Of a stretch of 64,000 bases of DNA, positions 1 through 8,489 are shown piece after piece; within the stretch, counting starts at the first letter, position 1, and every line of letters begins with the position of its first letter. The notes beneath the pieces are model-generated. The model did not search any database. It saw nothing but the letters and a program-made list of their open reading frames with translations, and was not told the DNA's origin. This DNA is from Streptomyces venezuelae. Lineage in GTDB: Bacteria > Actinomycetota > Actinomycetes > Streptomycetales > Streptomycetaceae. The translations under genes and the position numbers were made by a program. The stretch is taken from the NCBI RefSeq assembly GCF_008642295.1, contig NZ_CP029190.1, forward strand, positions 310,001 to 374,000, in the 5' to 3' direction.

Positions 1-268
1 CCTGGTGGGCGCGGGCGGCCTCGACGAGCTCGCGGTCGCTGCTCGGCTCCGCGAGCGTGCGCTCCACGTACTCCGCGTCGGCGGCGAGCCACTCCTGCGT
101 GCGGCCGACCGCCTGGCTGTCGACGGTGACTGCGCGGGGCGTACCGCCGCGCCGGGGCAGCAGGTTCCGCTTCCAGGCCGCCGGCAGGACAAGGACGTCC
201 TCGTCCCTGCCCGTCGAAGTCTCGCCGACGTTTTCCAGGTGCTGCACGGCCCCTCCGCTTCCCCGCAT
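1..268 (-). CDS. Partial hypothetical protein (possible DUF4132-type N-terminus)
   Basis: Only the first 89 residues are inside the window; the gene runs off the left edge on the minus strand. The frame has Streptomyces-like codon use and reads as a soluble protein with 'WKRNLLPRRGG' near residue 32 and an acidic, Ala-rich helix after it. I chose the ATG at 268; the frame stays open a little further upstream, so a longer N-terminus is possible. The pattern faintly recalls large DUF4132 proteins, but that is a guess from memory. It is divergent from nothing: the next gene, a glucanase, is on the same strand and ends 124 bp upstream, so they could be co-transcribed but are more likely separate. 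Confidence 0.5.
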   Translation of the reverse strand, partial: MRGSGGAVQHLENVGETSTGRDEDVLVLPAAWKRNLLPRRGGTPRAVTVDSQAVGRTQEWLAADAEYVERTLAEPSSDRELVEAARAHQ

Positions 269-391
269 GATCAGTTGATCTGCACAGTAACGGGCGGCAC
301 TGACAACGCCGGAGTCGAGGGCCTTGCAAGGGGGTTCGGCAGAGGGTTCGCCCGGGGGCGGGCGCCGGGCGCGCCCGCCCCCGGGCGGTCA

Positions 392-1801
392 TCAGTGCCC
401 GAAGTCAAACCAGTTGACGTTCACGAAGTCGGCGGGCTGGCCGCTGGTGAAGGTCAGGTACACATCGTGGGTGCCGGTGACGGCGGAGATGTTCGCCGGA
501 ATGGTCCGCCAGCTCTGCCAGCCGCCGGTGCCTGCGACGGCGAAGCTGCCGACGGGGGCGTTGCTGCGGCTGTCGAGGCGTACCTCCACCAGTCCGCTGA
601 CTCCGCCGGCCGCACCGCTCGCCACCCGGGCGTGGAACTGGGTCGCCGGGGTGGCGCCGAAGTCGACCCCCTTGAACAGGGCCCAGTCGCCGTTGGCGGC
701 ACTGCCCACGTTCTGGCCGCCGCCGGTGTCGGTGGTGGTCTCGGTGCTCAACCCGGCCTGGCCGTCGTACGACTCGGCCTGGATGGCGGAGTACGCGTCC
801 CGGTTGCCCGGCGGGGGTGTGGTCGGCGGGGGTGTGGTCGGCGGGGTCGTGGGGCCGCCTCCGCCGCGCTGCCATACGGAGACGTAGTCGACGACCATCG
901 GCCGGCCGGGCTGGGTGCCCGCGTCCGGTCCGCCGCCGAAGGCGTCGACGAACCCGCCGCCCATGGCCACGTTCAGGATGAGGAAGTAGCCGTGGTTGGT
1001 GGCCGCCGCCCAGGTGGCGGCGTCGACCTGGTTCTCCCGTACGGTGTGGAACTGCCCGCCGTCCAGGTAGAAGCGCATCTCCTGCGGGCTGACGCCCTTG
1101 TCCCACTCGACGGCGTAGGTGTGGAAGCCCGCCTGGCAGGAGACCGGGGCGCAGACCCGGTGGCCGCCGATGCCCGAGGTCTCGTTGCAGGGTCCGCCGG
1201 GGCTGGTGCCGCAGTGCATGGTGGCCCAGACCTGGTTGATGCCCTGGACGTTCTCCAGGATGTCGAGCTCGCCGATGCCCGGCCAGTTCCACCAGTTGCC
1301 CCGGTAGGGTGCGCCGAGCATCCAGAACGCCGGCCAGTAGCCCCTGGCCGCCGGGCCCGTGACATCGGGCATCCGGATCCGCGCCTCCACGCGCAGCGCG
1401 CCGCCCGCCGGGGGCTGGAAGTCGGAGCGCCGGGTCTCGATGCGGCCCGAGGTCCACTGGCCGGCCGCGTCCCGCAGCGGGGTGATCCGCAGATGGCCGG
1501 CCCCGTCGAGCGAGACGTTCGCGGTGCTGGAGGTCATGGTCTCGATCTCGCCGGTGCCGAAGTTGGCGGGCCCGCCGGGGTAGCTGGTGCCGGTGGTGTA
1601 CTGCCAGTCGGCGGTGTTCACTCCGGAGCCGGCCGGGCCGTTGAAGTCGTCCTGGAAGACGGCGGTCCAGCCCGGCGGGTCGGCCGGTATGGAGGCGTTG
1701 GCGGGCAGGGAGACGAACACGGCGGCGGCCGGTACGAGCAGTGCGGCCATGGCGAGGGCTGCGCGCCGCAGGATCCCGCGTCCTAAGGGTGTGTCTCTCA
1801 T
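392..1801 (-). CDS. Secreted GH16 beta-glucanase with C-terminal CBM6-like module
   Basis: A 469-residue extracellular endo-beta-glucanase, probably 1,3- or 1,3-1,4-specific. Residues 1-37 form a signal peptide ending near 'ANA'. The GH16 domain spans about 40-300 and carries the family signature ELDILE at about 178-183, with the nucleophile and acid/base Glu present. A linker rich in Gly, Pro and Thr follows. The last ~130 residues resemble CBM6 and would bind glucan chains. The frame is open to 1960, but the ATG at 1801 has GAGAGGG about 6 bp upstream and is followed at once by the signal peptide, so I start there. A perfect palindrome at 1833-1848, just upstream, matches sites near the binding-protein and repressor genes of this locus. 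The enzyme would supply oligosaccharides to the adjacent transporter. Confidence 0.9.
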   Translation of the reverse strand: MRDTPLGRGILRRAALAMAALLVPAAAVFVSLPANASIPADPPGWTAVFQDDFNGPAGSGVNTADWQYTTGTSYPGGPANFGTGEIETMTSSTANVSLDGAGHLRITPLRDAAGQWTSGRIETRRSDFQPPAGGALRVEARIRMPDVTGPAARGYWPAFWMLGAPYRGNWWNWPGIGELDILENVQGINQVWATMHCGTSPGGPCNETSGIGGHRVCAPVSCQAGFHTYAVEWDKGVSPQEMRFYLDGGQFHTVRENQVDAATWAAATNHGYFLILNVAMGGGFVDAFGGGPDAGTQPGRPMVVDYVSVWQRGGGGPTTPPTTPPPTTPPPGNRDAYSAIQAESYDGQAGLSTETTTDTGGGQNVGSAANGDWALFKGVDFGATPATQFHARVASGAAGGVSGLVEVRLDSRSNAPVGSFAVAGTGGWQSWRTIPANISAVTGTHDVYLTFTSGQPADFVNVNWFDFGH

Positions 1802-1832
1802 CAGAACCCTCTCTCGGGGGTGGGGGGATGGG

Positions 1833-1848
1833 CTGAGAGCGCTCTCAG
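1833..1848. promoter_or_regulatory. LacI-type operator upstream of GH16 gene
   Basis: Perfect 16-bp palindrome CTGAGAGCGCTCTCAG, 32-47 bp upstream of the glucanase start, a position that should overlap its promoter. The 14-bp core recurs exactly at 7251-7266 and partly at 8441-8454. It resembles the alternating GAGCGCTC half-sites bound by actinobacterial sugar repressors such as CebR, so the LacI-family protein encoded at 7340-8362 is the likely ligand-responsive repressor. Confidence 0.8.
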
Positions 1849-1987
1849 AAGGGTGCGCGGCTACTCTGCTCCCCTCGCCGCCTCCAGGCAAGAGGTGAAG
1901 CCGGAATTCGGCACCGGGGGCCCGTGCATTCACCTTCCGAACGCGCCTTTCCGAATGCACCTGCCGAGGCAGGGGGCGGACGGCACG

Positions 1988-3385
1988 TCAGCCGGGCAGG
2001 CCACCGCGGGCGATGACGGCGGCGTACCAGCGCGCGCTGTCCTTCGGGGTCCGCCGCTGGGTCGCGAAATCGACGTGCACGATGCCGAACCGCTTGCTGT
2101 ACCCGTACGCCCACTCGAAGTTGTCCAGCAGGGACCAGAGGAAGTATCCGCGGACATCTGCCCCGTCCGCGATCGCCCGGTGGACCGCGGCGAGATGGCC
2201 GTGCAGGTACGCCACCCGCTCGGGGTCGCGGACCCGGCCCTCCGGGTCCGCGTAGTCCTCGTAGGCCGCACCGTTCTCGGTGACCAGGAGCGGGACCCCC
2301 GGCAGCTCGTCGCGCAGCCGGCTCAGCAGCTCGTACAGGCCTTGTGCGTCGACCGGCCAGTCCATGGCGGTCCGGGGACCGGGGGTCCTGGGGAAGCCGA
2401 CGTGGGGCTCCGTCGTGGGCCAGGGCGAGGGGGCTTCGGACCGGCCGGCCTCGACCGTGGCCGGGGCGTAGTAGTTGACGCCCAGCGAATCGACGGGGGT
2501 GGAGGCCACCGCCAGGTCGCCGTCCTCGACGAAGGACCAGTCGGTGACCGAGGCGGTGTCGCGGACCAGGTCCCCGGGCAGCCGGCCGTGGAAGACCGGG
2601 TCGAGGAAGAGCCGGTTGCCCAGGGCGTCGATCCGGCGGGCCGCCTCCCGGTCGGCGGCGGAGTCCGTGCGCAGGCGCAGGCTGTGGAGGTTGAGGGTGA
2701 GGGAGACCTCGCTCTCCGCCGGGAGGGCGGCGCGCAGTGCCTGGACGGCCCGTCCGTGGGCGAGGTTGAGGTGGTGGGCGGCCCGCAGGGCGGCCACCGG
2801 GCTGGTCAGGCCGGGGGCGTGCACTCCGGCGGCGTATCCGAGGAAGGCCACGCACCAGGGCTCGTTGAGGGTGGTCCAGGTCGCCACCCGGTCGCCGAGC
2901 GCCTCGGCCGTGAGCGAGGCGAACTCCGCGAACCGCTCGGCCGTTTCGCGCCGCGGCCAGCCGCCCGCGGTCTCCAGCTCCTGCGGCAGGTCCCAGTGGT
3001 AGAGGGTGGCGACGGGCCGGATGCCGGCGTCCCGGAGCTCGTCGACGAGCCGCCGGTAGAAGTCGAGCCCCTTCTGGACGGCGGGTCCGCGGCCGGTGGG
3101 CTGGATCCGGGGCCAGGCCACGGAGAACCGGTAGTCGGTGACACCGAGGGAGCTGAGCAGGGCTATGTCCTCGGACATCCGGTGGTAGTGGTCGGCGGCG
3201 ATGTCACCGGTGTCTCCGTTGCGGACCTTGCCCGGGGTCCTGCTGAAGGTGTCCCAGATGGACGGGGTGCGTCCGTCCTCGTCGGCGGCTCCTTCGATCT
3301 GGTAGGCGGCGGTGGCGGTACCCCAGCGGAATCCCGCGGGGAAGGCCATGACCGCGGGGGCGGGGGCGGGGGCGGGTGTGGTCAT
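1988..3385 (-). CDS. GH1 beta-glucosidase
   Basis: A 465-residue family 1 glycoside hydrolase of usual length, predicted cytoplasmic because it lacks a signal peptide. It hydrolyses terminal beta-glucosyl residues from imported oligosaccharides. The acid/base motif TLNEPW lies near residue 175 and the nucleophile motif TENG near residue 370; the N-terminal '[15 protein letters not shown]' is the GH1 signature. The frame extends to 3559 without recognisable sequence, so the ATG at 3385, directly before the Pro/Ala-rich lead-in, is preferred. It lies downstream of the two permease genes on the same strand after a 288-bp gap and upstream of the glucanase. Together with the transporter it completes a glucan-to-glucose route. 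Confidence 0.93.
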   Translation of the reverse strand: MTTPAPAPAPAVMAFPAGFRWGTATAAYQIEGAADEDGRTPSIWDTFSRTPGKVRNGDTGDIAADHYHRMSEDIALLSSLGVTDYRFSVAWPRIQPTGRGPAVQKGLDFYRRLVDELRDAGIRPVATLYHWDLPQELETAGGWPRRETAERFAEFASLTAEALGDRVATWTTLNEPWCVAFLGYAAGVHAPGLTSPVAALRAAHHLNLAHGRAVQALRAALPAESEVSLTLNLHSLRLRTDSAADREAARRIDALGNRLFLDPVFHGRLPGDLVRDTASVTDWSFVEDGDLAVASTPVDSLGVNYYAPATVEAGRSEAPSPWPTTEPHVGFPRTPGPRTAMDWPVDAQGLYELLSRLRDELPGVPLLVTENGAAYEDYADPEGRVRDPERVAYLHGHLAAVHRAIADGADVRGYFLWSLLDNFEWAYGYSKRFGIVHVDFATQRRTPKDSARWYAAVIARGGLPG

Positions 3386-3673
3386 CAGGACGGCTCCAGG
3401 GGGTCGGGGCCGCGGCGCGCGTGGCGCTCCGCGGGCGGTGGGAGGTGGCACGGAACAGCGGGAACGGCAGGCCGGGGCGACGCCCAGCCCGTGATGGGCC
3501 CGGCCCATGGCGGGCCGCACGCCCACGCCGAGGCCGGCCCGGGGCGGGGCCCGGTCCAAGGGCGAGGGTCAGCCCAGGGCGAGGCCCAGTCGAATGCCGA
3601 GGCTCAGCCCAAGGGCGGGGCTCGGCACATGGCGGGGCCCGGGTCACGGCCGGTGCGGAGCGCATCGCGGGGC
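3386..3673. other. Low-complexity GC-rich spacer
   Basis: Gap between permease and beta-glucosidase genes filled with degenerate short copies of GCCCAG and GGCCCGG motifs. I see no convincing coding sequence, promoter or operator in it. Frames crossing it lack conserved features. Confidence 0.4.
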
Positions 3674-4501
3674 TCAGCCCTTGACCGCGCCCTGCATGAT
3701 GCCGCCGACGATCTGGCGGCCCAGCAGTCCGAAGACGAGCAGCACGGGCAAGGTGCCGAGCAGGGTGCCGGCCATGATCACTGACTGGTCGTGGACATAG
3801 CCCCCGCCGAGCTGCCGCAGCGCGACCTGGACGGTCGGTTCCTGCGAGGAGAGGGCCACCACCGGCCAGAAGAAGTCGTTCCATGCGGTCATGAAGGTGA
3901 GCAGGCCGAGCACGGCCATCGCGGGCCTCGCGACCGGCACGACGATCGACCAGAAGATCCGCCGGGTGGAGGCGCCGTCGATACGGGCCGCCTCGATCAG
4001 CTCGTCCGGCAGCGACTGGGCCAGGAACTGCCGCATGAAGAAGACCCCGAAGGCGGAGACGAGTCCGGGCAGGATGACCGCCTGCAGCTGGTTCACCCAG
4101 TGGAGCCGGGCGATCAGCATGAACAGCGGGATCACCCCGAGCTGCGGCGGGATCATCATGGTGGCGACGGTGAGGGACAGCAGCAGTCCGCGTCCGCGGA
4201 AGCGGAGTTTGGCGAAGGCGAAGCCGGCGAGGGTGGAGCAGAGTACGGTGCCGACGGTGATGGACCCGGACACGATCAGGGAGTTCAGCAGCGCCTTGCC
4301 GATATCGGCCTCCGCCAGCACCTGGCGGAAGTTGTCCATCAGGTGGGGTCCGGGCAGCAGCGACGGGGGTACCCGGGCGAGGTCGGCGTTGGAGCGGCTG
4401 GCGGCGACGGCCGTCCAGTAGAGCGGGAAGGCCGAGACCAGTACGGCGAGGATCAGGACGCCGTACGCAAGCCGGCCCGGCCGCCGTACGCGAGCGGTCA
4501 T
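3674..4501 (-). CDS. Sugar ABC transporter permease (MalG-type)
   Basis: A 275-residue inner-membrane permease of the carbohydrate uptake (CUT1) class with six predicted membrane segments. The cytoplasmic EAA loop 'EAARIDGASTRRIFWSIVVP' is present; it contacts the ATPase. The start overlaps the stop of the preceding permease by 4 bp (ATGA), so the two are translationally coupled and should form a heterodimer. No ABC ATPase is encoded nearby. Streptomyces usually serve such transporters with the shared ATPase MsiK, which probably applies here. The substrate is inferred to be a beta-glucan oligosaccharide from the flanking GH16 and GH1 genes. Confidence 0.93.
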   Translation of the reverse strand: MTARVRRPGRLAYGVLILAVLVSAFPLYWTAVAASRSNADLARVPPSLLPGPHLMDNFRQVLAEADIGKALLNSLIVSGSITVGTVLCSTLAGFAFAKLRFRGRGLLLSLTVATMMIPPQLGVIPLFMLIARLHWVNQLQAVILPGLVSAFGVFFMRQFLAQSLPDELIEAARIDGASTRRIFWSIVVPVARPAMAVLGLLTFMTAWNDFFWPVVALSSQEPTVQVALRQLGGGYVHDQSVIMAGTLLGTLPVLLVFGLLGRQIVGGIMQGAVKG

Positions 4502-5463
4502 CGTGCCGCCTCCTTGCGGGAACGCCGGGCCGCCGCCAGGGCGTTGGCGCCGACCAGCAACAGGATCAGCAGGAACATCACCCAGGCGATGGCGGCGGCC
4601 CGCCCCAGGTGGAAGAAGCCCCAGCCCTGTTCGTAGAGGTAGAGGCCGAGGGTCTGGTACTGGTGCGAGATGCCCCCTGAGACGGAGCCTTCGAAGAGCA
4701 GGGGCTCGCCGAAGAGCTGGGTGGCACCGATGGTGGAGACCACGGTGGTGAAGACGATCGTGGGCCGCAGGCCGGGGAGCGTGACATGGCGGAACTGCTG
4801 CCACGGTGAGGCCCCGTCCATCTCGGCCGCCTCGTACAGCTCGGCCGGGATGGTCTGCATGCCGGCCAGGTAGATCAGGGCGTTGTAGCCGGTCCAGCGC
4901 CAGATCACGATCGAGGACACGGCGATCTGCGAGGCGGTGGTGCCGGTCTGCCAGTCCACCGGCCCGATGCCGATCAGGCCCAGGAACTGGTTGACGAGGC
5001 CGAAGTCGCGGCCGTAGAGCTGGGCGAAGACCAGGGTGGCCGCGGCCACGGAAGTGGCGTACGGGAGCAGCATGGCGGTCCGGAAGAAGGTCCGCCCGCG
5101 CAGCCGGTGGTTGAGGAAGTGCGCCAGGGCCAGGGCCATGGCGAGCTGGGGGACGGTGGAGAGGACTCCGATGGTGAAGGTGTTGCGCAGCGCGGTCCAG
5201 AAGAACGGGTCCGTGAACACGGCGGTGTAGTTGCCGAATCCGCGCCATTCCATGGTTCCGGGGGTCTGGAGTTCGACGCGGTGGACGGAGACGAAGGCCG
5301 TGTAGAGGAGCGGGAAGATCCCGAAGGCGGCGAAGAGGGTGAAGAAGGGGACGAGGTAGGTGTACGGGGAGACTGCCTGCCGGAGCGGCCGGCGGCGGGG
5401 TGGGCGGGGTGCCCGGGCCGGCCGGGCCCGCGGTGGTGCTGCTGTGGTGTCGGTACGGGTCAT
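4498..5463 (-). CDS. Sugar ABC transporter permease (MalF-type)
   Basis: A 321-residue CUT1 permease partner. It begins with a ~45-residue Arg/Pro/Ala-rich cytoplasmic tail, followed by six predicted membrane helices and an EAA loop 'EAAEMDGASPWQQFRHVTLP'. The frame is open well upstream, but that part is proline/arginine noise from the repeat-rich spacer. The ATG at 5463 is the first start giving a family-like protein. The gene overlaps the next permease by 4 bp and is separated from the binding-protein gene by a 426-bp spacer holding a tandem array. Confidence 0.92.
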   Translation of the reverse strand: MTRTDTTAAPPRARPARAPRPPRRRPLRQAVSPYTYLVPFFTLFAAFGIFPLLYTAFVSVHRVELQTPGTMEWRGFGNYTAVFTDPFFWTALRNTFTIGVLSTVPQLAMALALAHFLNHRLRGRTFFRTAMLLPYATSVAAATLVFAQLYGRDFGLVNQFLGLIGIGPVDWQTGTTASQIAVSSIVIWRWTGYNALIYLAGMQTIPAELYEAAEMDGASPWQQFRHVTLPGLRPTIVFTTVVSTIGATQLFGEPLLFEGSVSGGISHQYQTLGLYLYEQGWGFFHLGRAAAIAWVMFLLILLLVGANALAAARRSRKEAAR

Positions 5464-5688
5464 GGTGCGGCGCCCTTCGGGACGTGACGGCGGGGCGGGG
5501 GCGGGGGCGGTGTGAGCGGCCGAGGGCCGGCGGGGCGGGCGGAGCCGGGCCCGGCGAGGGCCGGCGCGCGGGGCCGGAGCGGGGGCCGGCCCGGAGCGGG
5601 GGTCGGGAACCGGCCCGGGCGCCCGGCAGGCCGGGTGCCCGACGGGCCGGGCCCGGAGCCGAGCCGGGAGCCTAAGCGGGCGGGGCCC

Positions 5689-5811
5689 GGCCGGCGGGCC
5701 GGGAGCGGGGGCCGGGAACCGGACCGGGTGGCCGGCGGGCCGGGAGCGGGGGCCGGGAACCGGACCGGGTGGCCGGCGGGCCGGGAGCGGGGGCCGGGAA
5801 CCGGACCGGGT
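5689..5811. repeat. Tandem repeat, 3 perfect copies of a 41-bp unit
   Basis: Three identical 41-bp units (5689-5729, 5730-5770, 5771-5811), each starting GGCCGGCGGGCCGGGAGCGG and ending CCGGACCGGGT. A degenerate relative lies at about 5588-5623. The array fills much of the 426-bp spacer between the binding-protein gene (upstream in transcription) and the permeases. Units are rich in self-complementary GGCC/CCGG, so the transcript should fold strongly. There are no spacers between units, so this is not CRISPR. Confidence 0.95.
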
Positions 5812-5889
5812 GCCCGGCCGGGAGGGCCCCGGGCGCCCGGTGGGAGGGGGCCCGGTTCCCGGGTCCGCTCCCCCGGCCGGGGCCACGGC

Positions 5890-7191
5890 TCAGCCGGTGG
5901 CGTTCTTCACTCCCCGCCGGGCCGTCTCCCAGGCGTCCTTCGATGACGTGCCCTTGCGTTCGACCTCGCTGAGCGCATTGGTGATCTGATCGGCGATCGT
6001 CTTGTCGTCGACGCCGAGCACCTGGACGGGTGCGGCCTTGGCGGCGTCGCCGAAGATCCGGCCGATGGGCGCGTCGGAGAAGTAGGGGTCCTTGGCGTCC
6101 GAGACCTCGGCGATGGCCGCGACCGCCGACGGGAACTGGCCCTGCTCGCGGAAGAGTCTGGCCTGCTGCTCGGGCGCGGTCAGCCAGCGGATGAGCTCGT
6201 AGGCCTCCTGCTTGTGGCGGGCGGCGCGCGGTACGGCGAGGTACGAACCGCCCCAGTTGCCGGCGCTGCCGGGCAGCCGGGCCACGTCCCACTTGCCCCG
6301 GCCGGCATCGCCGGCCTGGCCCTTGATGTAGCCGAGCATCCAGGCGGGGCAGGGGATGGTGGCGAAGGAGCCGGCGGCGAAGGCCTGGTTCCACGGCGGT
6401 GACCACTGGTCGAGTTCGGCGCTGAGGCCGTCCGCGGCTGCCGTGACCGAGGTGTCCCAGGCGGTCCGGACGGCCGGGTTGCTCTCGTAGACCAGCTTTC
6501 CGGTGCTGTCGTAGTACCGCTCGGCGGCCTGGCCGGTCATCACCGCGTACAGGCTGCCGACGCTGTCCAGCCAGGCCGTCTTGGCGGGGGCGTGCTGCTT
6601 GTACTGGCGTCCCAGGTCGAGGTAGCCCTGCCAGGTGGACCACTTCTGGGCGAGGACCTCGCGGTCGGTGGGGAGGCCGGCCGCGCGGAGCAGGTCGGTG
6701 CGGTAGCACATGGCCTCGGGGCCGACGTCCGTCCCCAGGCCCAGCACCTTGCCGTCCTTGGTGGTGGCGGCCGACCACTTGGCGTCGGCGAAGGCGCTCT
6801 TCAGTGCCGCCGCACCGAACTTGTTCAGGTCTTCGAAGCGGTCCGCCTGCTCCTGGGTGACGGAGGCGATCCGTCCCACCTCGATGGCCTGTACGTCGGC
6901 CAGACCCGCGCCGCCCGCGAGTCTGGTCTGGAGCGACTTCCAGTAGTCCTGCTCGTCCTCGGTGTCGGTCTGCTTGATCCTGATGTTCGGGTGGAGCTTC
7001 TCGTACTCGGCGTAGAGGCCGGCTTCCTGGTAGCCGAACGAGCCGAACAGGTCGACGGTCAGGGTGATTTCGCCTCCCGCCGGTGCAGCGGAGTCACAGG
7101 CGGCCAGCAGGCTCCCGGCAAGTGCGACCGCACCCAGGCGGACGGCGACTCTCCGGGCGGCAGCGCTCCGGACGGCTCGGACAATCGGCAT
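5890..7191 (-). CDS. Extracellular sugar-binding lipoprotein of the ABC transporter
   Basis: A 433-residue solute-binding protein (family 1 type). The N-terminus is a lipoprotein signal with lipobox LLAAC, the modified Cys at residue 32, so it is anchored outside the membrane and delivers sugar to the two permeases. The mature part has the usual cluster 'FGSFGYQEAGLYAEYEKLHPNI' near its start (split here: FGSFGYQ, then EYEKLHPN). The start at 7191 precedes a basic signal region; longer frames upstream are not signal-like. A palindromic operator lies 60-75 bp upstream. First gene of the transporter operon; the permeases follow after the 41-bp repeat array, which may lower their expression relative to this abundant component. 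Confidence 0.93.
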   Translation of the reverse strand: MPIVRAVRSAAARRVAVRLGAVALAGSLLAACDSAAPAGGEITLTVDLFGSFGYQEAGLYAEYEKLHPNIRIKQTDTEDEQDYWKSLQTRLAGGAGLADVQAIEVGRIASVTQEQADRFEDLNKFGAAALKSAFADAKWSAATTKDGKVLGLGTDVGPEAMCYRTDLLRAAGLPTDREVLAQKWSTWQGYLDLGRQYKQHAPAKTAWLDSVGSLYAVMTGQAAERYYDSTGKLVYESNPAVRTAWDTSVTAAADGLSAELDQWSPPWNQAFAAGSFATIPCPAWMLGYIKGQAGDAGRGKWDVARLPGSAGNWGGSYLAVPRAARHKQEAYELIRWLTAPEQQARLFREQGQFPSAVAAIAEVSDAKDPYFSDAPIGRIFGDAAKAAPVQVLGVDDKTIADQITNALSEVERKGTSSKDAWETARRGVKNATG

Positions 7192-7250
7192 GGCGGTCTC
7201 CCTGGTAACTGGACGCTGGTCGCTGGACGCTGGTCGAACCCTGATCGGGA

Positions 7251-7266
7251 TTGAGAGCGCTCTCAA
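7251..7266. promoter_or_regulatory. LacI-type operator upstream of binding-protein gene
   Basis: Perfect 16-bp palindrome TTGAGAGCGCTCTCAA in the 148-bp gap between the repressor stop and the transporter start. It shares the 14-bp core TGAGAGCGCTCTCA with the site before the glucanase gene. Binding of the adjacent LacI-family repressor is inferred. Confidence 0.8.
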
Positions 7267-7339
7267 GAGTGCGACTGGAGCGTGCCCGGCACGACGGCCC
7301 GCCGTCAATACCCCGGTACCCGGGGGCTGTTGTGGAGGC

Positions 7340-8362
7340 TCAGGCGGAGGCGCGCCGGACCAGCCGGGTCGGCGTGACAACCGAGGACGGCAGGGCGTCG
7401 GCGCGGTCCTTGTCGAGGCGGCGCAGCAACAGCCGGGCCATCAGCCGGCCCATCCCCTCGATGTCCTGGTGGACGGTGGTCAGCGGCGGTTCGGCGCACT
7501 CCGCGACCGACCGCAGGTCGTCGAAACCGATCACCGCGACCTGGTCCGGGACGCTCCGGCCGTGCTCGCGCAGCACCCGGAGCGCACCGACCGCCGCCAG
7601 GTCGTTGGCGGCGAACACCGCGTCGAGGTCGGGCCGGCGCTCCAACAGGACGCCCATGGCGCGGGCCCCGCCCGCCACGGTGAAGTCGCCCTCGGCCACC
7701 AGCAACGGATCGCCGTCGATCAGTACGTCCCGGTAGCCGGCGAGCCGGTCGGCCGCCGAGGTCTGGTCGGCGGGGCCGGTGATGTGCGCGATGGCCGACC
7801 GCCCCTGTTCGGCGAGGAACTGGACGGCGGCCCGGGCGCCGCCGCGGTTGTCCGCGTCCACGTACGCCACCGGGCCCGGCCCTTCCGGCCGGCCGCCGTA
7901 GACCGTGGGCAGGCCGATCCGCTGAACGATCCCGGGCAATGGATCGTCGGTGTGCAGGGAGAAGGCCAGTGCTCCGTCCACGTGTCCGCCGGCCAGGTAG
8001 CGGCCGATCCGGTCGTAGTCCCCCGGGCCCTCCAGCAGCAGGAGCACCAACTGAGTGTCGTGGGCGGTGAGTTCCTTGCTGATCCCGCGGAGCTGCTGGG
8101 AGAAGAAGGGATCGGAGAAGATCCGGACCTCCGGTTCGGGGATGATCACCGCAACGGCTCCGGTACGCCGGGTGACCAGCGTACGGGCGGCCGGGTTGGG
8201 CAGGTAGCCCAGCTCGTCGACGGCCCGGCGCACCTTGTCCACCACCGGCTGCCGGACCCCGGCACCGCCGTTGACCACCCGTGAGGCCGTGGCCCGGGAA
8301 ACCCCGGCCCGCGCCGCCACGGCTTCCAGCGTCGGACGGCGGCCGGACGGCTGCTCGGGCAC
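7340..8362 (-). CDS. LacI-family transcriptional repressor of the glucan locus
   Basis: A 340-residue regulator. Residues ~10-30 form the LacI helix-turn-helix ('TLEAVAARAGVSRATASRVV'), followed by the hinge helix 'NPAARTLVTRRT' and a periplasmic-binding-protein-like effector domain of normal length ending 'DEDIEGMGRLM..LL' type sequence near the C-terminus. It lies directly upstream of the transporter operon on the same strand. A degenerate copy of the operator (8441-8454) sits 79 bp before its start, suggesting weak autoregulation. The effector is probably a beta-glucan oligosaccharide such as cellobiose or laminaribiose; the sequence does not tell which. Confidence 0.92.
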   Translation of the reverse strand: MPEQPSGRRPTLEAVAARAGVSRATASRVVNGGAGVRQPVVDKVRRAVDELGYLPNPAARTLVTRRTGAVAVIIPEPEVRIFSDPFFSQQLRGISKELTAHDTQLVLLLLEGPGDYDRIGRYLAGGHVDGALAFSLHTDDPLPGIVQRIGLPTVYGGRPEGPGPVAYVDADNRGGARAAVQFLAEQGRSAIAHITGPADQTSAADRLAGYRDVLIDGDPLLVAEGDFTVAGGARAMGVLLERRPDLDAVFAANDLAAVGALRVLREHGRSVPDQVAVIGFDDLRSVAECAEPPLTTVHQDIEGMGRLMARLLLRRLDKDRADALPSSVVTPTRLVRRASA

Positions 8363-8440
8363 GGCTCACTCCTCGGAGCGCAGCCGGACGGCGGGTAACG
8401 CTGCTGCGCCGCCCGCCAGGATATCCGCCGGGCGTCCGAC

Positions 8441-8454
8441 TGAGAGCGCTCCAC
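8441..8454. promoter_or_regulatory. Degenerate LacI-type operator before the repressor gene
   Basis: TGAGAGCGCTCCAC matches the first 11 of 14 positions of the core palindrome found at 1833-1848 and 7251-7266; the second half-site is degraded. Location fits autoregulation at lower affinity. Confidence 0.55.
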
Positions 8455-8489
8455 CCCAGGCTCGGGTACCGCAGCCAGCCGGACCGGCG

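Noticed and set aside
5..1786. 593-codon frame on the + strand opposite the glucanase
   Set aside because: Antisense shadow: low-complexity Gly/Val/Ala translation with no motifs, fully overlapping the GH16 gene.
5689..5811. Candidate CRISPR array
   Set aside because: Units are contiguous with no spacers and no cas genes.
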